64,000 bases of DNA from Primulina eburnea (Eukaryota; Streptophyta; Magnoliopsida; Lamiales; Gesneriaceae). The stretch covers positions 8,998,885-9,062,884 of the forward strand of contig NC_133102.1 of assembly GCF_022965805.1 (NCBI RefSeq). Reading direction: 5' to 3'. Below, piece after piece: positions 37,748 to 48,768 of this stretch. The notes under the pieces were generated by a model. The model saw only the letters and a program-made list of their open reading frames with translations. It made no database searches and was not told the DNA's origin. Every line of letters starts with the position of its first letter. Position 1 is the stretch's first letter. The position numbers and the translations under genes are program-made.

Positions 37748-37990
37748 TGAAATATTTATCTGATTTTAACTCTGTTTTTCTGCAAGTGATATATTTTATC
37801 AGTTGTGACATAAACTGATCAGAAACTAACTGTCATATGTTGATTGTGAACTGGGACTATTTAAACAGTTATTAACAGAATTCGAACTGGTGTCAGTTGA
37901 CTATGAACAACTCACGACTTAAAATCCTCGGTAAATGTGAAAGTACATTAATTGTAGTGAGACCTTTCGGTTTCTCCATCGTCATTTTCC

Positions 37991-37998
37991 TATAAATA
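37991..37998 (+). promoter_or_regulatory. TATA box of mini-gene B (copia 2)
   Basis: CCTATAAATAAG, about 53-60 bp before the ATG at 38051. The Tat copy has the identical CCTATAAATAAG before its gene B. Confidence 0.6.
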
Positions 37999-38050
37999 AG
38001 ATGATAATGATAAAAGATGTGATTTAATATCAGTTCAAAAGTATTTCAAT

Positions 38051-38521
38051 ATGTCCGATTCTGATGCATGCAGTAGCACTCATGTCCATATGACTGAGCA
38101 ATCAACCCCTCGTTTAATAAATATCAAAAGAAAAATGGAGAGATATGTCCTGCAGAAGGTGTTGTCAACATGGGAGAAGATTCATGAATTGAAGAGGGTT
38201 AGTGAGAGTGGTGCTATTCCTATTCGTGCTCAGGAGGTAAGAGCACTGAAGTATCTTGAACGTTTTGAAGTTAGGCATGTTAGGGATTTGGTGGAGGACA
38301 AATGTCTTTTGGAGGCATTGCTGTGGAAAGAGTGGCATGTTGTTGATAAGATTTCGAAATCTAGGGCATTTGCTAGAGTTCGAATTTATGAGTTAAATGA
38401 TTGGGTTAGAGCATGGCTAGATTCAGTTGATGCCATGATATCTTCTGTAAAATGGGAACGTTGGTATATTCATAATAAAGTGTTATTTTCTATTTGTTGT
38501 GTTCTTATTTTCTGCATATAA
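38051..38521 (+). CDS. Mini-gene B, antisense accessory gene in copia 2, 156 aa
   Basis: Open from ATG (MSDSDACSSTHVHMT) to TAA. It aligns along its length with Tat gene B: ACSSTHV in both, LLWKEWHVVDKI against MLWKEWHALNKI, and VRIYELNDWVRAWLDSV against LRIHELTNWITEWQDSV. It is basic, predicted helical, without signal peptide or membrane segment apart from a hydrophobic tail (VLFSICCVLIFCI) that extends past the end of the Tat protein and may be read-through. It is antisense to the element, between pol and mini-gene A. No known family is recognised. Confidence 0.7.
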   Translation: MSDSDACSSTHVHMTEQSTPRLINIKRKMERYVLQKVLSTWEKIHELKRVSESGAIPIRAQEVRALKYLERFEVRHVRDLVEDKCLLEALLWKEWHVVDKISKSRAFARVRIYELNDWVRAWLDSVDAMISSVKWERWYIHNKVLFSICCVLIFCI

Positions 38522-39558
38522 TTCTGTTAGGATAACAATATTACTAATAATTTCTAAGATAAATCGATTAAACCAAGAATATTTCGAAAATAAGAAAACT
38601 TAGCCTCAAGTAATGGTTTTGTGAAGATGTCAGCTGCTTGCTGTTCAGTTGAGATATATTCTAGCCGAATATCCTTCTTTAATGCATTATCCCTGATGAA
38701 GTGATGCCTGACATCTATATGTTTGGTCCTTGAGTGAAGAACTGGATTGTAGGTGATGGCAATTGTGCTGGTATTGTCACAAAATATGGGCGATTCAGTT
38801 GATGTTACTCCATAATCCTTCAGTTGTTGCTGAATCCAGATCAGTTGTGCACAACAGCTACCAGCAGCAAGATATTCTGCTTCTGTTGTTGAGGTAGCTA
38901 TGGATGTCTGCTTCTTGCTGAACCAAGAGATCAGATCAGTCTATCTCCTAAGAACTGACAAGATCCACTTGTACTTTTGCAATCAAGCTTACATCCTGCA
39001 TAATCTGCATCTGAGTATCCAACTAAATTGAAGGTGGAGTATTTGGAATACCATAGTCCAACATTTTGTGTGTCCTTAAGATATCTCAGAATTCTTTTAG
39101 CAGCTGAAAAATGTGATTGCTTAGGATTTGCTTGAAATCTGGCACACATACAGACAACAAAAACAATATCAGGGCGACTGGCTGTTAGGAATAACAGTGA
39201 ACCTATTAACCCTCCGTATAATGTCGCCTCTACTGATATTCCCCCTTCGTCAGTGTCTAATTTAACTGATGAGCTCATGGGAGTTGTTGCGGCTGAACAT
39301 GATTCCATACCAAATTTCTTTAGCAGCTCCTTTGTATATTTTGTTTGACTAATGAATATACCAGTTTCCAATTGCTTCACTTGCAGTCCAAGAAAGAATG
39401 TCAGTTCACCCATCATGCTCATTTCAAACTTATCCTGCATTAACTTAGCAAACTTTTCGCACAATTTGGGGTTAGTTAACCCAAAAATTATATCATTAAC
39501 ATAAATTTGAACTAACAGAATATGATTATTTTTTGTGAATTTGAACAAGGTCTTATCA

Positions 39559-41638
39559 TGTGGGGACCCGGACGCTAATCTTTTCTTAATCATCTTTTGG
39601 GATTTAATTATCAGTTCTGATAAACAGGGTCTAAAAATTTTTCTTTTTAAAATATAACTGCGGAAGGTAATGGAATCTAAATAATATACATGTCTGTATA
39701 ACAACTACAATTCATTAGAAAAGTACAATACTGTACAACCTAAGTCTAAGGTTCAGTGACTAAATTCAAGTCATAAACCAAATCTGCTACAAGTCCGGAA
39801 TCACCACGCTAACTCGTCTTCTCTCATCGTCATCTCGACCCTGATCCAGCCCCACCTGTTGTCATGCACACATACAAAACAAGACAACAGCCGGATAACT
39901 CCGGTGAGAATAAATCCCAGTATAAAACATGGTAAACATGCATATACACATAATAATTCATGAAACATGCTGTCATGAAGAAATTAAAACAATAGTAATA
40001 GATTTCATGAACTATGAAATCTAATCTAACCAAACATGCATCTCAAATCAGATAAACATGCACATACACAATCTAAATCATAAAACATGCTATCATAACT
40101 GAAGGCAATAACAATGGGTTCCATAATCTATGAATCCCATTCATATAAGCATGCAGTTATAGTCAAATCATGGCGAGACTCGACTCAACTATAACTCTAG
40201 GGATTCCGGTGTGAATAAGACGTCGCTGGCTGTCACCTACCCAACCACTCGGGGTGACTGTACGTCTTATTCCTAGACTTCGGTCTGAGCTATATCAACG
40301 ACTACAATAGGAGTAATGACTACTCCTAAGCTGAGATACACCGAACATCTAGAGATTTGACAATGACTGTCAAAGACTCTCCTATCTTAGCTGCAATGAA
40401 TATCAATCTGTAAACAAAGCATAATCATATTCATATCTGAATATGGCAATAATCTCATACTTTTGAATAAAATGCTAAAATCAAAGCATAAACATATCAA
40501 AGTATAAAGAACAGTCTAGTATGTGAATGAAATCTGATTTGAGTTGTGGCTTCCCAAGTATCACATGAATTATACCTTTGTCTTCCTTATCTGACGAAGA
40601 CGATGACCTGTATTCAAATCTGTCCATATCCAAATCTGAAATGACAATATCGAATACGCTGTATCAGTGAATAACTCAATACACAATCTGTTCTGATCAA
40701 TACTCAATTCAGTACATAATCTGATCAATATCTGAACCAGATACAATCTGATTTATATCAACGAATATCACGATGAAATCTAAATCATAACTGAATCTTA
40801 TCAATTTAATTCAACTGATGTTTCGACGGCATAACAATACAATCTGAATAACCCCGTCAGTTCTGAACATCACAAATATAATACTGGAACTCAAAATCTG
40901 TGGCAATACAATTCATAATCTGAATACTAACACAATTCTGGTATAAAATCTCAGTCAATATCTTCTGAAATTCATAACAATTGAATGAACACTCTGTTTC
41001 TCAATCTGACTTCGATTCTATGATGTCTAACATGACAAGAACATCATATATGAATCCTATTCAGTTCTGACAACATCATAAATTCAAATCATGTCTAAAC
41101 GTAATAAAACTTACGTCCAGTTGTAGCCTGTGTTGATAGGAACACAGTACTGAAGTCGGATTTAAAATCAGACGGGCGGATTTCTCACGAAAGGCGTAAG
41201 GATTTTTCACTACTTTTCTGAAGCTTTTCTCGATCTTCGTTTATGCTTTCTGAGGGATTTAGGCTTGTAATGTATATATATACACCCATGCTGCATGTCT
41301 AACGAACGTGGCTACATTTCATGATTCTTAGGTGGCGCTCGAGCGGTTGAAATGTACCGCTCGGGCGCCGAACATACTGTCCGGGTGATTATCTTGCCCA
41401 CCACTGGCGCTCGAGCGGTCAAAAACTACCGCTCGGGCGCCAGACTCTCTGCCCAAGGGTGCTCTTATATTGCATTGGCGCTCGGGCGGTAACTTTCTGC
41501 CGCTCGAGCGCCGAAGGTTCTGTCCCAATTTCTTGGCTAACAATGCGACGACGCCCGGCTTCTTCATTCTAGTTCGTATAATCTCAATCATGATAATTAA
41601 TCAATGTCTGATTAAATAATTAAATCTGGGGTATTACA
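39559..41638 (-). mobile_element. Solo LTR (gypsy-like) inside copia 2 RT, TSD TATCA
   Basis: A 2080-bp unit, plus strand TGTGGGGACCC ... GGGTATTACA, flanked by exact TATCA duplications (39554-39558, 41639-41643). The RT frame is continuous across the insertion point when the unit and one duplication are ignored. It is related to 19056-21146. A TATA-like GTATATATATAC is at about 41272-41284. Confidence 0.9.
41331..41515. repeat. GGCGCTCGAGCGGT hairpin repeats in solo LTR U3
   Basis: Three long inverted repeats of the form GGCGCTCGAGCGGT, 6-9 nt loop, ACCGCTCGGGCGCC lie about 120-310 bp from the LTR 5' end. They occupy the same place as the GCGCATATGCGC array in the related solo LTR, but the sequence is unrelated. 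Confidence 0.8.
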
Positions 41639-43884
41639 TATCAACTGATCCGACTGAAAAGTCATGATCAGTTAGGAATTTTGAAAGAGTTTCGTACCAA
41701 GCCCTGGGAGCTTGTTTAAGACCATATAGTGCTTTGTTCAAATGGTATACATGATCAAGATGTATATGTTTTATAAAACCTGGAGGTTGTTCAACGTATA
41801 CTTCTTCTTGTAACTGACCGTTTAGAAATGCACTTTTCACATCCATCTGGTACACTTTGAAGTTTTTATGAGATGCGTAAGCAAGAAATATTCTGATTGC
41901 TTCCAATCTTGCAACTGGAGCATACGTTTCATCATAGTCGATACCTTCTTCCTGTCTGTATCCTTGTGCTACTAATCTTGCTTTGTTTCGTACAACTGAC
42001 CCATCCTCGTTTAGTTTATTCCTATATACCCATTTTGTACCTATAATGATTTTTGAAGTTGGTCTTGGAGCTAAGTTCCAGACGTTATTGTGAGTGAACT
42101 GATTTAGCTCTTCTTGCATAGCATTTACCCAATTAGGATCAGCAAGAGCTTCATCAGTTTTCTTTGGTTCCAGTTGTGAAACAAAGGCTGAATGAATAAA
42201 TAAATTTAACATTTGATTGCGAGTTCTTACGGAATCAGATGGATTTCCTATTACCAGATGAGGTGGATGTGATTTTCTCCATCTGTATTCTGTATTTGTT
42301 ACATCAGCAACTTCTTCAGTTGGCGTCTGAGTGCAATTTTCAGCTTCAGTTGATGCCTCATCAGTTGGTATTTGAATATTATCAGTTTGCCTTAATAACT
42401 GATTGTCAGTATTTACTTCCTGCTCATTTAGTTGATCTAATATCTCTGGTTCTGGTGTTTTAAGGATATCTTGATTGTTATGACTTTCATCTTTGTCATC
42501 ATCCTCCAAACTGATATCTGTAAATCGATCAGCTAGCTCAACTTGATCAGTTGGCTTATCAATTAGTACAGTTTCATCAAAATCAACATGCGCAGATTCT
42601 TCAACATTTAAGGTTTTCTTATTAAAGACTCTATAAGCTATGCTAAATGATGAATATCCAAGGAATATTCCTTCTGCAGATTTGGCATCAAATACTTTTA
42701 AGTAATTTTTACCATTATCATGAATAAAACATCTACAGCCGAATATTTTGAAGTAAGTAATTATACTTTTTCTTCCATGCCAGATCTCATATGGTGTTTT
42801 CATATGATTCTTATTAATCATTGATCTGTTCTGAGTATAACATGCAGTGTTTACTGCCTCTGCCCAAAATCTTTGAGAAATGCCAGAATCAGCAAGCATT
42901 GTTCTAGCAGCTTCTTTAAGGGTTCGATTTCTTCTCTTAGCTACACCGTTTTGCTGTGGAGTTCTTGCTGCTGAGAGCTCATGCTTGATTCCAGCATTTT
43001 CTAGAAAGCTTGAAAGTGTTTGATTGATGAATTCAGTTCCTCAATCAGATCTGATTCGATCAATCCCAACTGATTTTTCATTTAAAAGTCTTTTGAAGAG
43101 TTTAATCAGTTGTGCAGCCGTATGGTCTTTGGATTTAAGAAATATGACCCAAGTAAATCTTGAAAAATCATCTACGACCACCAAGGTGTATTTCATTCCC
43201 CCTAAGCTCATGACTGGTATTGGACCGAAGAGATCCATGTGCAATAGTTCTAAGCATCGGGATGAAGATTTACACCCCTTGTTTTTGAAAGAGGATCGTA
43301 CTTGTTTTCCATACTGACATGCTGAGCAAAGTTTTTCTTTTGAAAAATTTATTTTGGGCAAACCAGTTACAAGTTCATGTTTACTCAGATAAGCGATGGA
43401 TTTAAAGTTTAAATGATTTAACTTTTTATGCCACAACCAGTTTTGAGATGATTTTGAAGCAATGAAGCAGACTGGTGCATGAGGTTGTTCATTCCAACTG
43501 ACTTTATATGTGTTTCCACATCGTTTGCCAGTTAGTATAATTTCATCAGTTGATGTTTTAACTAAGCATGAGTTTTTATCAAATTGTACTGAGAATCCAT
43601 TGTCGCATAACTGACTGATACTAATCAAGTTATACTTCAGATTCTCTACTAATAAAACATCTTTAATAGTAAAGTTACCATGGATAATCTTACCCTTACC
43701 CACGGTTTTACCTTTGGAATTATCTCCGAAACTGATGTTTGGACCACTATATTTGATTAGTTGAGATAGCATACTTGCATCTCCTGTCATATGTCGTGAG
43801 CATCCGCTGTCCAAATACCATATTGAACTTTTATTTGTACCTGTTACCTGCAAGCACACACATAATTTGATTTGGTACACATAT

Positions 43885-45837
43885 CTATTTGGGTCCAAAG
43901 CTTATTAGTCCCTTTGGAACCCATACTTGGATTAGTCTAACTGACTTTCCAGTAGCTGTATTCCAAATAGTTTTTCTCGGTCTTTGTATGCTTGATGAAT
44001 AGTGTACAGATGATACAGTATGTATTTTAGCTTGGTTCAACTGATTGTTCAATCTGTATCTTTTCTGGACTGGTTTGCAGTTATAATAATTTGAATATCT
44101 CTTGCTGAATCTCTTTGATAAATGATTTTCTGAGTCAGTAGAGATTTTTGGACTGTAACCAACTCCATGTCTTCTGGCTTTATACATATTCTCAATAGGT
44201 TTTTCATTCAGTTTGCTAGGCTCAAACTTCTTTTGTTCTACTGTTGATCTGACAAATTGAATGTACTTCCCTTTGTTCATTGTCAGCTTTGGTTGAGTAT
44301 CATTTGAAAACGTTTCTCCTTGATTACTAAATCCTAAATCAGTTTTATCAGAAACTGATTTTTGTGAATTATGCATCTCATTCAATGCAGTAGACGACTT
44401 ATTCCAGGATTGAATGAGTTCAGTTTGTTTTGAATTTTCAAGAATCAATTTCTGGATCAGTGACTGATCTTTCTTTCTCTCTGCTTTTAGTTTAGCAATT
44501 TCCCTTTCTAGACTCAACCTATCAACTGATTTATCAGTTTGGTTTTTGTTGTCCATGGGATCATTTTGCTTTGACTTTATTTCCTCAAATGATGATGCAA
44601 GTTTCTGGTACTCACTTACCATTTCATGCAATGTTAAAATGAGTTCTTCTCTTGTAAAATCAGTTGAACTGAAATCAAATACCTGTTGACTTGTAGATTC
44701 TGCTTCAGTATCATTTGCCATTAGACATTTGACTTTCTTTTCATCACTTGAACTATATGAGCTTTCTGGTTCTGATTCGTCACTATCAGTTTCTGTCCAT
44801 TTGGATTTGTTCTCTTCAGCTAATAGAACTTCGTGTTTCTTTCTGTAGGTTTTCTTATCATCTCTAGGTCTTCTCTTATGCTCATATGGTTTCTTTCTTC
44901 TGTCAGTTGATCCTTGACTGTCCTTTTTAGGTTTAGGACAGTCAGCAATGTAATGATCTGTTTTGCCACAATTGTAGCAAGCATTTGTTTCTTCTTTGAA
45001 ATTATTTTTCTGGTATTGCTTCTGACAGTTTCCTTGGTTCTTTCTCATGAACCTCCCGAACTTTTTGATGAATAGTGACATAGCATCATTGCTTAACTGA
45101 TCAACAGATTTCTCGACTGAACTAGTTGGTTCAGTTCTGACAGCTGCTAAAGCAGTTGTAGTTGTAGGAGTAGATGATTCTCCTTCTCTGTTCTGCAATT
45201 CAAATTCATAAGCTTTTAAATCAGCAAATAGTTCATGAAGTTCGATCTGGTTCAAATCTTTTGATTCTCTCATAGCCATAGTTTTGACATCCCATTCCTT
45301 TGGAAGACCTCTCATCACTTTTAGTGTAACCTCCTTGTTGGTATACACTTTCCCGAGTTCATTTAATTCATTTATAATACTGCTCACCCTTTCATCATAT
45401 TCATTCATTGATTCTCCAACCTTCATTTTGATATTGTCAAATTTCTGAACAGCAACTGAGAGTTTATTTTCTTTCGTTTGGTCATTTCCTTCATATAACT
45501 GAATCAACTTCTCCCAAATTTCTTTTGCTGTTTTGCACATCTTTATTTTGTTGAAGGTTGCTTTGTCCAGTGTTTTGTATAGAGTATCTTTGGCTACATT
45601 GTCAAGATTAGCTTTCCTTTTGTCCTCAGTTGTCCACTCTTCTCTGGGCTTTTGGATTCTCTGTGGTGCCCCTTCAGTTATGGCAATTGTTGTGTTTGCT
45701 TTTATAATTTTCATGGGTCCGTCTGTTATGACATACCACATGTCATCATCTTGTGCAGCTAAGTGATCCTGCATTCTGATTTTCCAGTCATCGAAATCTT
45801 CTTTTGAGAACATAGGGATTTTATTGAATGAAGTCAT
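43885..45837 (-). CDS. gag: Copia 2 (Sirevirus) gag, intact, 650 aa
   Basis: Starts at ATG 45837 (MTSFNKIPMFSKEDFDDWK), with AQDDDMWYVITDGP and a UBN2-type capsid region through about residue 200. The CCHC knuckle CYNCGKTDHYIADC is near residue 285. A basic stretch (KKPYEHKRRPRDDKK), an acidic Ser-rich part and a long coiled-coil region (LSLEREIAKLKAERKK) follow. It ends WVPKGLISFGPK before a TAG, as in copia 1. The completely open frame in an otherwise broken element is notable. Confidence 0.92.
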   Translation of the reverse strand: MTSFNKIPMFSKEDFDDWKIRMQDHLAAQDDDMWYVITDGPMKIIKANTTIAITEGAPQRIQKPREEWTTEDKRKANLDNVAKDTLYKTLDKATFNKIKMCKTAKEIWEKLIQLYEGNDQTKENKLSVAVQKFDNIKMKVGESMNEYDERVSSIINELNELGKVYTNKEVTLKVMRGLPKEWDVKTMAMRESKDLNQIELHELFADLKAYEFELQNREGESSTPTTTTALAAVRTEPTSSVEKSVDQLSNDAMSLFIKKFGRFMRKNQGNCQKQYQKNNFKEETNACYNCGKTDHYIADCPKPKKDSQGSTDRRKKPYEHKRRPRDDKKTYRKKHEVLLAEENKSKWTETDSDESEPESSYSSSDEKKVKCLMANDTEAESTSQQVFDFSSTDFTREELILTLHEMVSEYQKLASSFEEIKSKQNDPMDNKNQTDKSVDRLSLEREIAKLKAERKKDQSLIQKLILENSKQTELIQSWNKSSTALNEMHNSQKSVSDKTDLGFSNQGETFSNDTQPKLTMNKGKYIQFVRSTVEQKKFEPSKLNEKPIENMYKARRHGVGYSPKISTDSENHLSKRFSKRYSNYYNCKPVQKRYRLNNQLNQAKIHTVSSVHYSSSIQRPRKTIWNTATGKSVRLIQVWVPKGLISFGPK

Positions 45838-45882
45838 GCTTGTTGACTTATAGATCAGAAGTATTCAATAACAAGATTCAAC

Positions 45883-45895
45883 TGCTCTAATACCA
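45883..45895 (-). other. Copia 2 primer-binding site
   Basis: Minus-strand TGGTATTAGAGCA, one mismatch from the initiator tRNA-Met PBS, two bases inside the LTR end. Confidence 0.75.
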
Positions 45896-45897
45896 CT

Positions 45898-46868
45898 TGA
45901 TAGGATCGGTTATCGTAACAAGAGTGTTTAGAAGGGGGGTTGAATAAACACTTATAATTAAAATTGGTCTTTTCGAATATTTGAGTTTAGTTTGGTGACA
46001 AACTGAATCTCGGAATCTTGTTGGTCAATAGCAATCAGTTAAACTAGAGTAGTTGCGGAAAATAACTGACTGAAAGATAGAATACGAAACTGAAAGAGAT
46101 ATGCAAGAGTTGTTTCTGGATGTTCGGAGAATTGAATTACTCCTACGTCACCCCTTCTATCACAAGGATAGGATATTCATTAAAAGACTTTGATCAAGTA
46201 CACCACTTGTACAGACCCACTTCAGTTTGGACTTACAACTGCCAAAACTGAAACTCTTAGTTCTACACAATATTCTTAATACGTAACTGATATTAGCACA
46301 GTTTGAATCTAACAGCTTTTAAAGAGTGCTAATAAGCTCAGATTGTAGCCTTGATTGCTACGAGTAATTCAAATGAAAGTGAGCTGAGATTTTGACAGAG
46401 TAACAGCAAGCTTAAGATTGAATGACCGTCTCTATGTTCTTCTGTTGTTCTTCAGTCATATTTATACTTCGCTTTCAACGGTAACTTTGATATGCGTTTG
46501 AATTCTAGTATCCGTTGAATGCCACTTCATCATTTGTTGGGCAATGTTCTCTTCATTGATTGTAATACGGCGTCTTAATTGCAGTAGCCGAAATACGTTG
46601 TTCTATGCTGTAATGATTGAGGTGCGGCTTTCCATATTCTCTTACTGTTTACTATGTTATTTTGTCGGGTGAATGTTCTTTCCCGAGAAGCATTCAGTTG
46701 AGATCAGTTTTGACTGAAACTTATGCGGTCGAGTATATTAACTGATCGGTTTCCAACTGATCAGTTTTCTTCATTTGTTCAGCTGCTTTCAGTTATTAAA
46801 TGTTCAGTTGTCTCATAGTTCAGTTAATTTCTTCAGTTCTGTCAAACTCCAAAATTTGGTTTCCAACA
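45898..46868 (-). repeat. Copia 2 5' LTR
   Basis: 971 bp, plus strand TGATAGGATCGG ... GGTTTCCAACA. The right part is repeated in the truncated LTR at 33366-33918. Confidence 0.9.
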
Positions 46869-46918
46869 GCTTCATATCTGAATCGGGTCAAACCATATAA
46901 CATATGTAAAATCTTCGA

Positions 46919-46955
46919 GATCGTCTCAAATGAGACTTACTATTTATCTATAACT
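46919..46955 (-). repeat. MITE relic beside the copia 2 LTR
   Basis: GAGATCGTCTCAAATGAGACTTAC resembles one end of the MITE family described at 47060. The other end is not found. Confidence 0.35.
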
Positions 46956-47059
46956 AACATATCTCAATAGATTTGTATTTATCTTTATCTGTATTTTTAA
47001 ATTTTTAAATAATTATATCAAACCTAACACCTAACATAAAAGCTACAATAAAAATGTTT

Positions 47060-47424
47060 GAGTGAGTCTCATGTGAGACCGTCTCACAGATCATAAGACG
47101 GGTCAACCCTGCCTATATTCATACTAAAAAGTAATACTCTTAAGGCAAAAACTTGTGTGAGACCGTCTCACGGGTCGTATCTGTGAGACGGATCTCTTAT
47201 TTGGGTCATTTATGCAAAAGTATTACTTTTTATGCTAAAAATATTACTTTTTATTGTGAATATGGGTAGGTTGACCCGTCTCACAGATTATGATCCGTGA
47301 GACGGTCTCATATGAGACCTACTCTACTCTTAAAATAAAAAGTAATAATTTTTCACGGGTGATCCAAATAAGAGATTCGTCTCACAAATATGACCCGTGA
47401 GACCGTCTCACACAAGTTTTTGCC
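47060..47424 (+). mobile_element. Mutator-type MITE copy 3 (outer, split by copy 4), TSD AAAATGTTT
   Basis: The outer element starts GAGTGAGTCTCATGTGAGAC and ends CAAGTTTTTGCC, with about 175 bp of its own sequence. Exact 9-bp duplications AAAATGTTT lie at 47051-47059 and 47425-47433. Confidence 0.85.
47144..47324 (-). mobile_element. Mutator-type MITE copy 4 (inner), TSD TACTCTTAA
   Basis: This 181-bp member of the same family is inserted in opposite orientation into copy 3. It runs GGCAAAAACTTGTGTGAGAC ... GAGACCTACTC, with exact 9-bp duplications TACTCTTAA at 47135-47143 and 47325-47333. It codes for no transposase. Confidence 0.88.
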
Positions 47425-47722
47425 AAAATGTTTTTAGACTTTTCTATTTTAATAAATAATCGCTAGACTTTTCACAAAAAATGTAACATCAAAAAAATTT
47501 AATATATATACACACATGCGAGAGATGCGGGTATGAATAATATATGAGCAATAGAGGAGAAAAGTTATAAATTCCTAAATATTAAGAATATCTATACTAT
47601 TATATAATAGTTGTGTACCTTAGAATAATCGTTTTGGTGTGTTAAATCATACTGAAATTTTGTTATTTTATCCCAAAATTAAACCCACTTTTTTTTAAAA
47701 AAGTTAGATCTTAAATAAATAA

Positions 47723-47849
47723 AACAAAAATTTGTGTGAGACGGTCTCACGAGTTGTATTTTGTAAGACAGATATCTTATCTAGGTAATCCATAAAAAAA
47801 TATTACTCACAGATAAAGATTTATGAGACAGTCTCACTAAAAACTACTC
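47723..47849 (-). mobile_element. Mutator-type MITE copy 5, deleted
   Basis: A 127-bp copy with CAAAAATTTGTGTGAGACGG and ACTACTC ends. The flanks AATAAATAA and AATAACTAA match at 8 of 9 bases, consistent with an older insertion. 47859-48760 is AT-rich with no gene seen. Confidence 0.7.
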
Positions 47850-48768
47850 AATAACTAAATTATCCTTATTTTTTCTCTGACTTCTCTATCCCTTCTCTCC
47901 CTAAATTATTTCTCAAATTCCATTATCCGCACATATTTTATTCACAACTTTCACGTGCTTTTATAATTAAAAAAGAAGACATAAAATTAATCGTTTAATG
48001 AAAATAAATTATAAAATAAGTATAAATTCATGCGCATAATTTTATTTTGATATCTTAGAATCCAAAGGAATTGTTTTAAAAAATATTAACAGATTTAGTC
48101 GATCATTTTACATAAATTCAAAAATCTTCACCCACGTCATTTTCCTAAATACAGAATAAAAATTATTGAGTGTCGGATTATTCTTGAAAAAGCCAAATGT
48201 TGTTGTTTCAATAATCAATTGTCTTGCCAAGAGAAGTAGAGAACCATCTCACTCGAATAATACAAGAGAATTGGAATTTACGGCCATTATTTCTAAACAT
48301 CATTTTATGACATCCTGTCCGAAAGACAGGTCTCTGCCACTTGAGTTGCATGCGGGGAACTCGCACGTGTGGTTCCTTTTTGTTTTTAGTATTATATTCT
48401 ATAACTATGCTGAGGCGGAGGTATGTGCTTCTTTAGCCGGGCTTTAGCCCGGATGGTCCAATTGTTTTAAAAAAATGTATATATAAATTTTGTATAATTT
48501 TGAAATAATATAATATTAGTTCAGGTAGATCAATTTAAAATATTAAAAGATTTTAGAGTCTAAAATTCCAGCTCGAACAAAGCTATATTTCTGGCTCCAC
48601 CCCTGACTATGCATCTATTATATAGATAGAGATATAGATTTATATAAAAAAATTTATATATATTGGAGCGTAGCACGAGGTCAACCCACTCGGCTGATGG
48701 GCATCCATATTGGGCGAATCCAACTAATCCAAACCATGAACTTTTAGTTTTAAAAAGATATAGTTTTA

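Larger units (their letters stand above)
38554..43898 (-). pseudogene. pol: Copia 2 pol, split by a solo LTR
   Basis: Segments are 43898-41644 and 39553-38554. It contains the protease (WYLDSGCSRHMTG), GAG-pre-integrase (CSACQYGK), integrase ([23 protein letters not shown]), RT (VYVNDIIFG; the usual YVDD Asp is Asn here) and RNase H (SDADYAGCKLDCKSTSG). Lesions are a TGA near 43038 in the integrase (IRSD then stop, in place of the Arg of RSDRGTEF), the 2.1-kb solo LTR in RT, and a 5-bp tandem duplication (GATCT) at about 38930-38940 that shifts frame after LGDRLI. The first segment has no ATG start and lies in a different frame from gag. Confidence 0.9.
33366..46868 (-). mobile_element. Second Sirevirus-like copia element with antisense mini-genes
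   Basis: In element order (right to left): 5' LTR 45898-46868, PBS, intact gag, pol split by a solo LTR, antisense mini-genes B and A, gene C, PPT, and a truncated 3' LTR. The LTR copies differ at about a dozen positions over 553 bp by eye, so it is clearly older than the Tekay insertion. No target-site duplication is visible because the 3' LTR is truncated. Confidence 0.9.
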
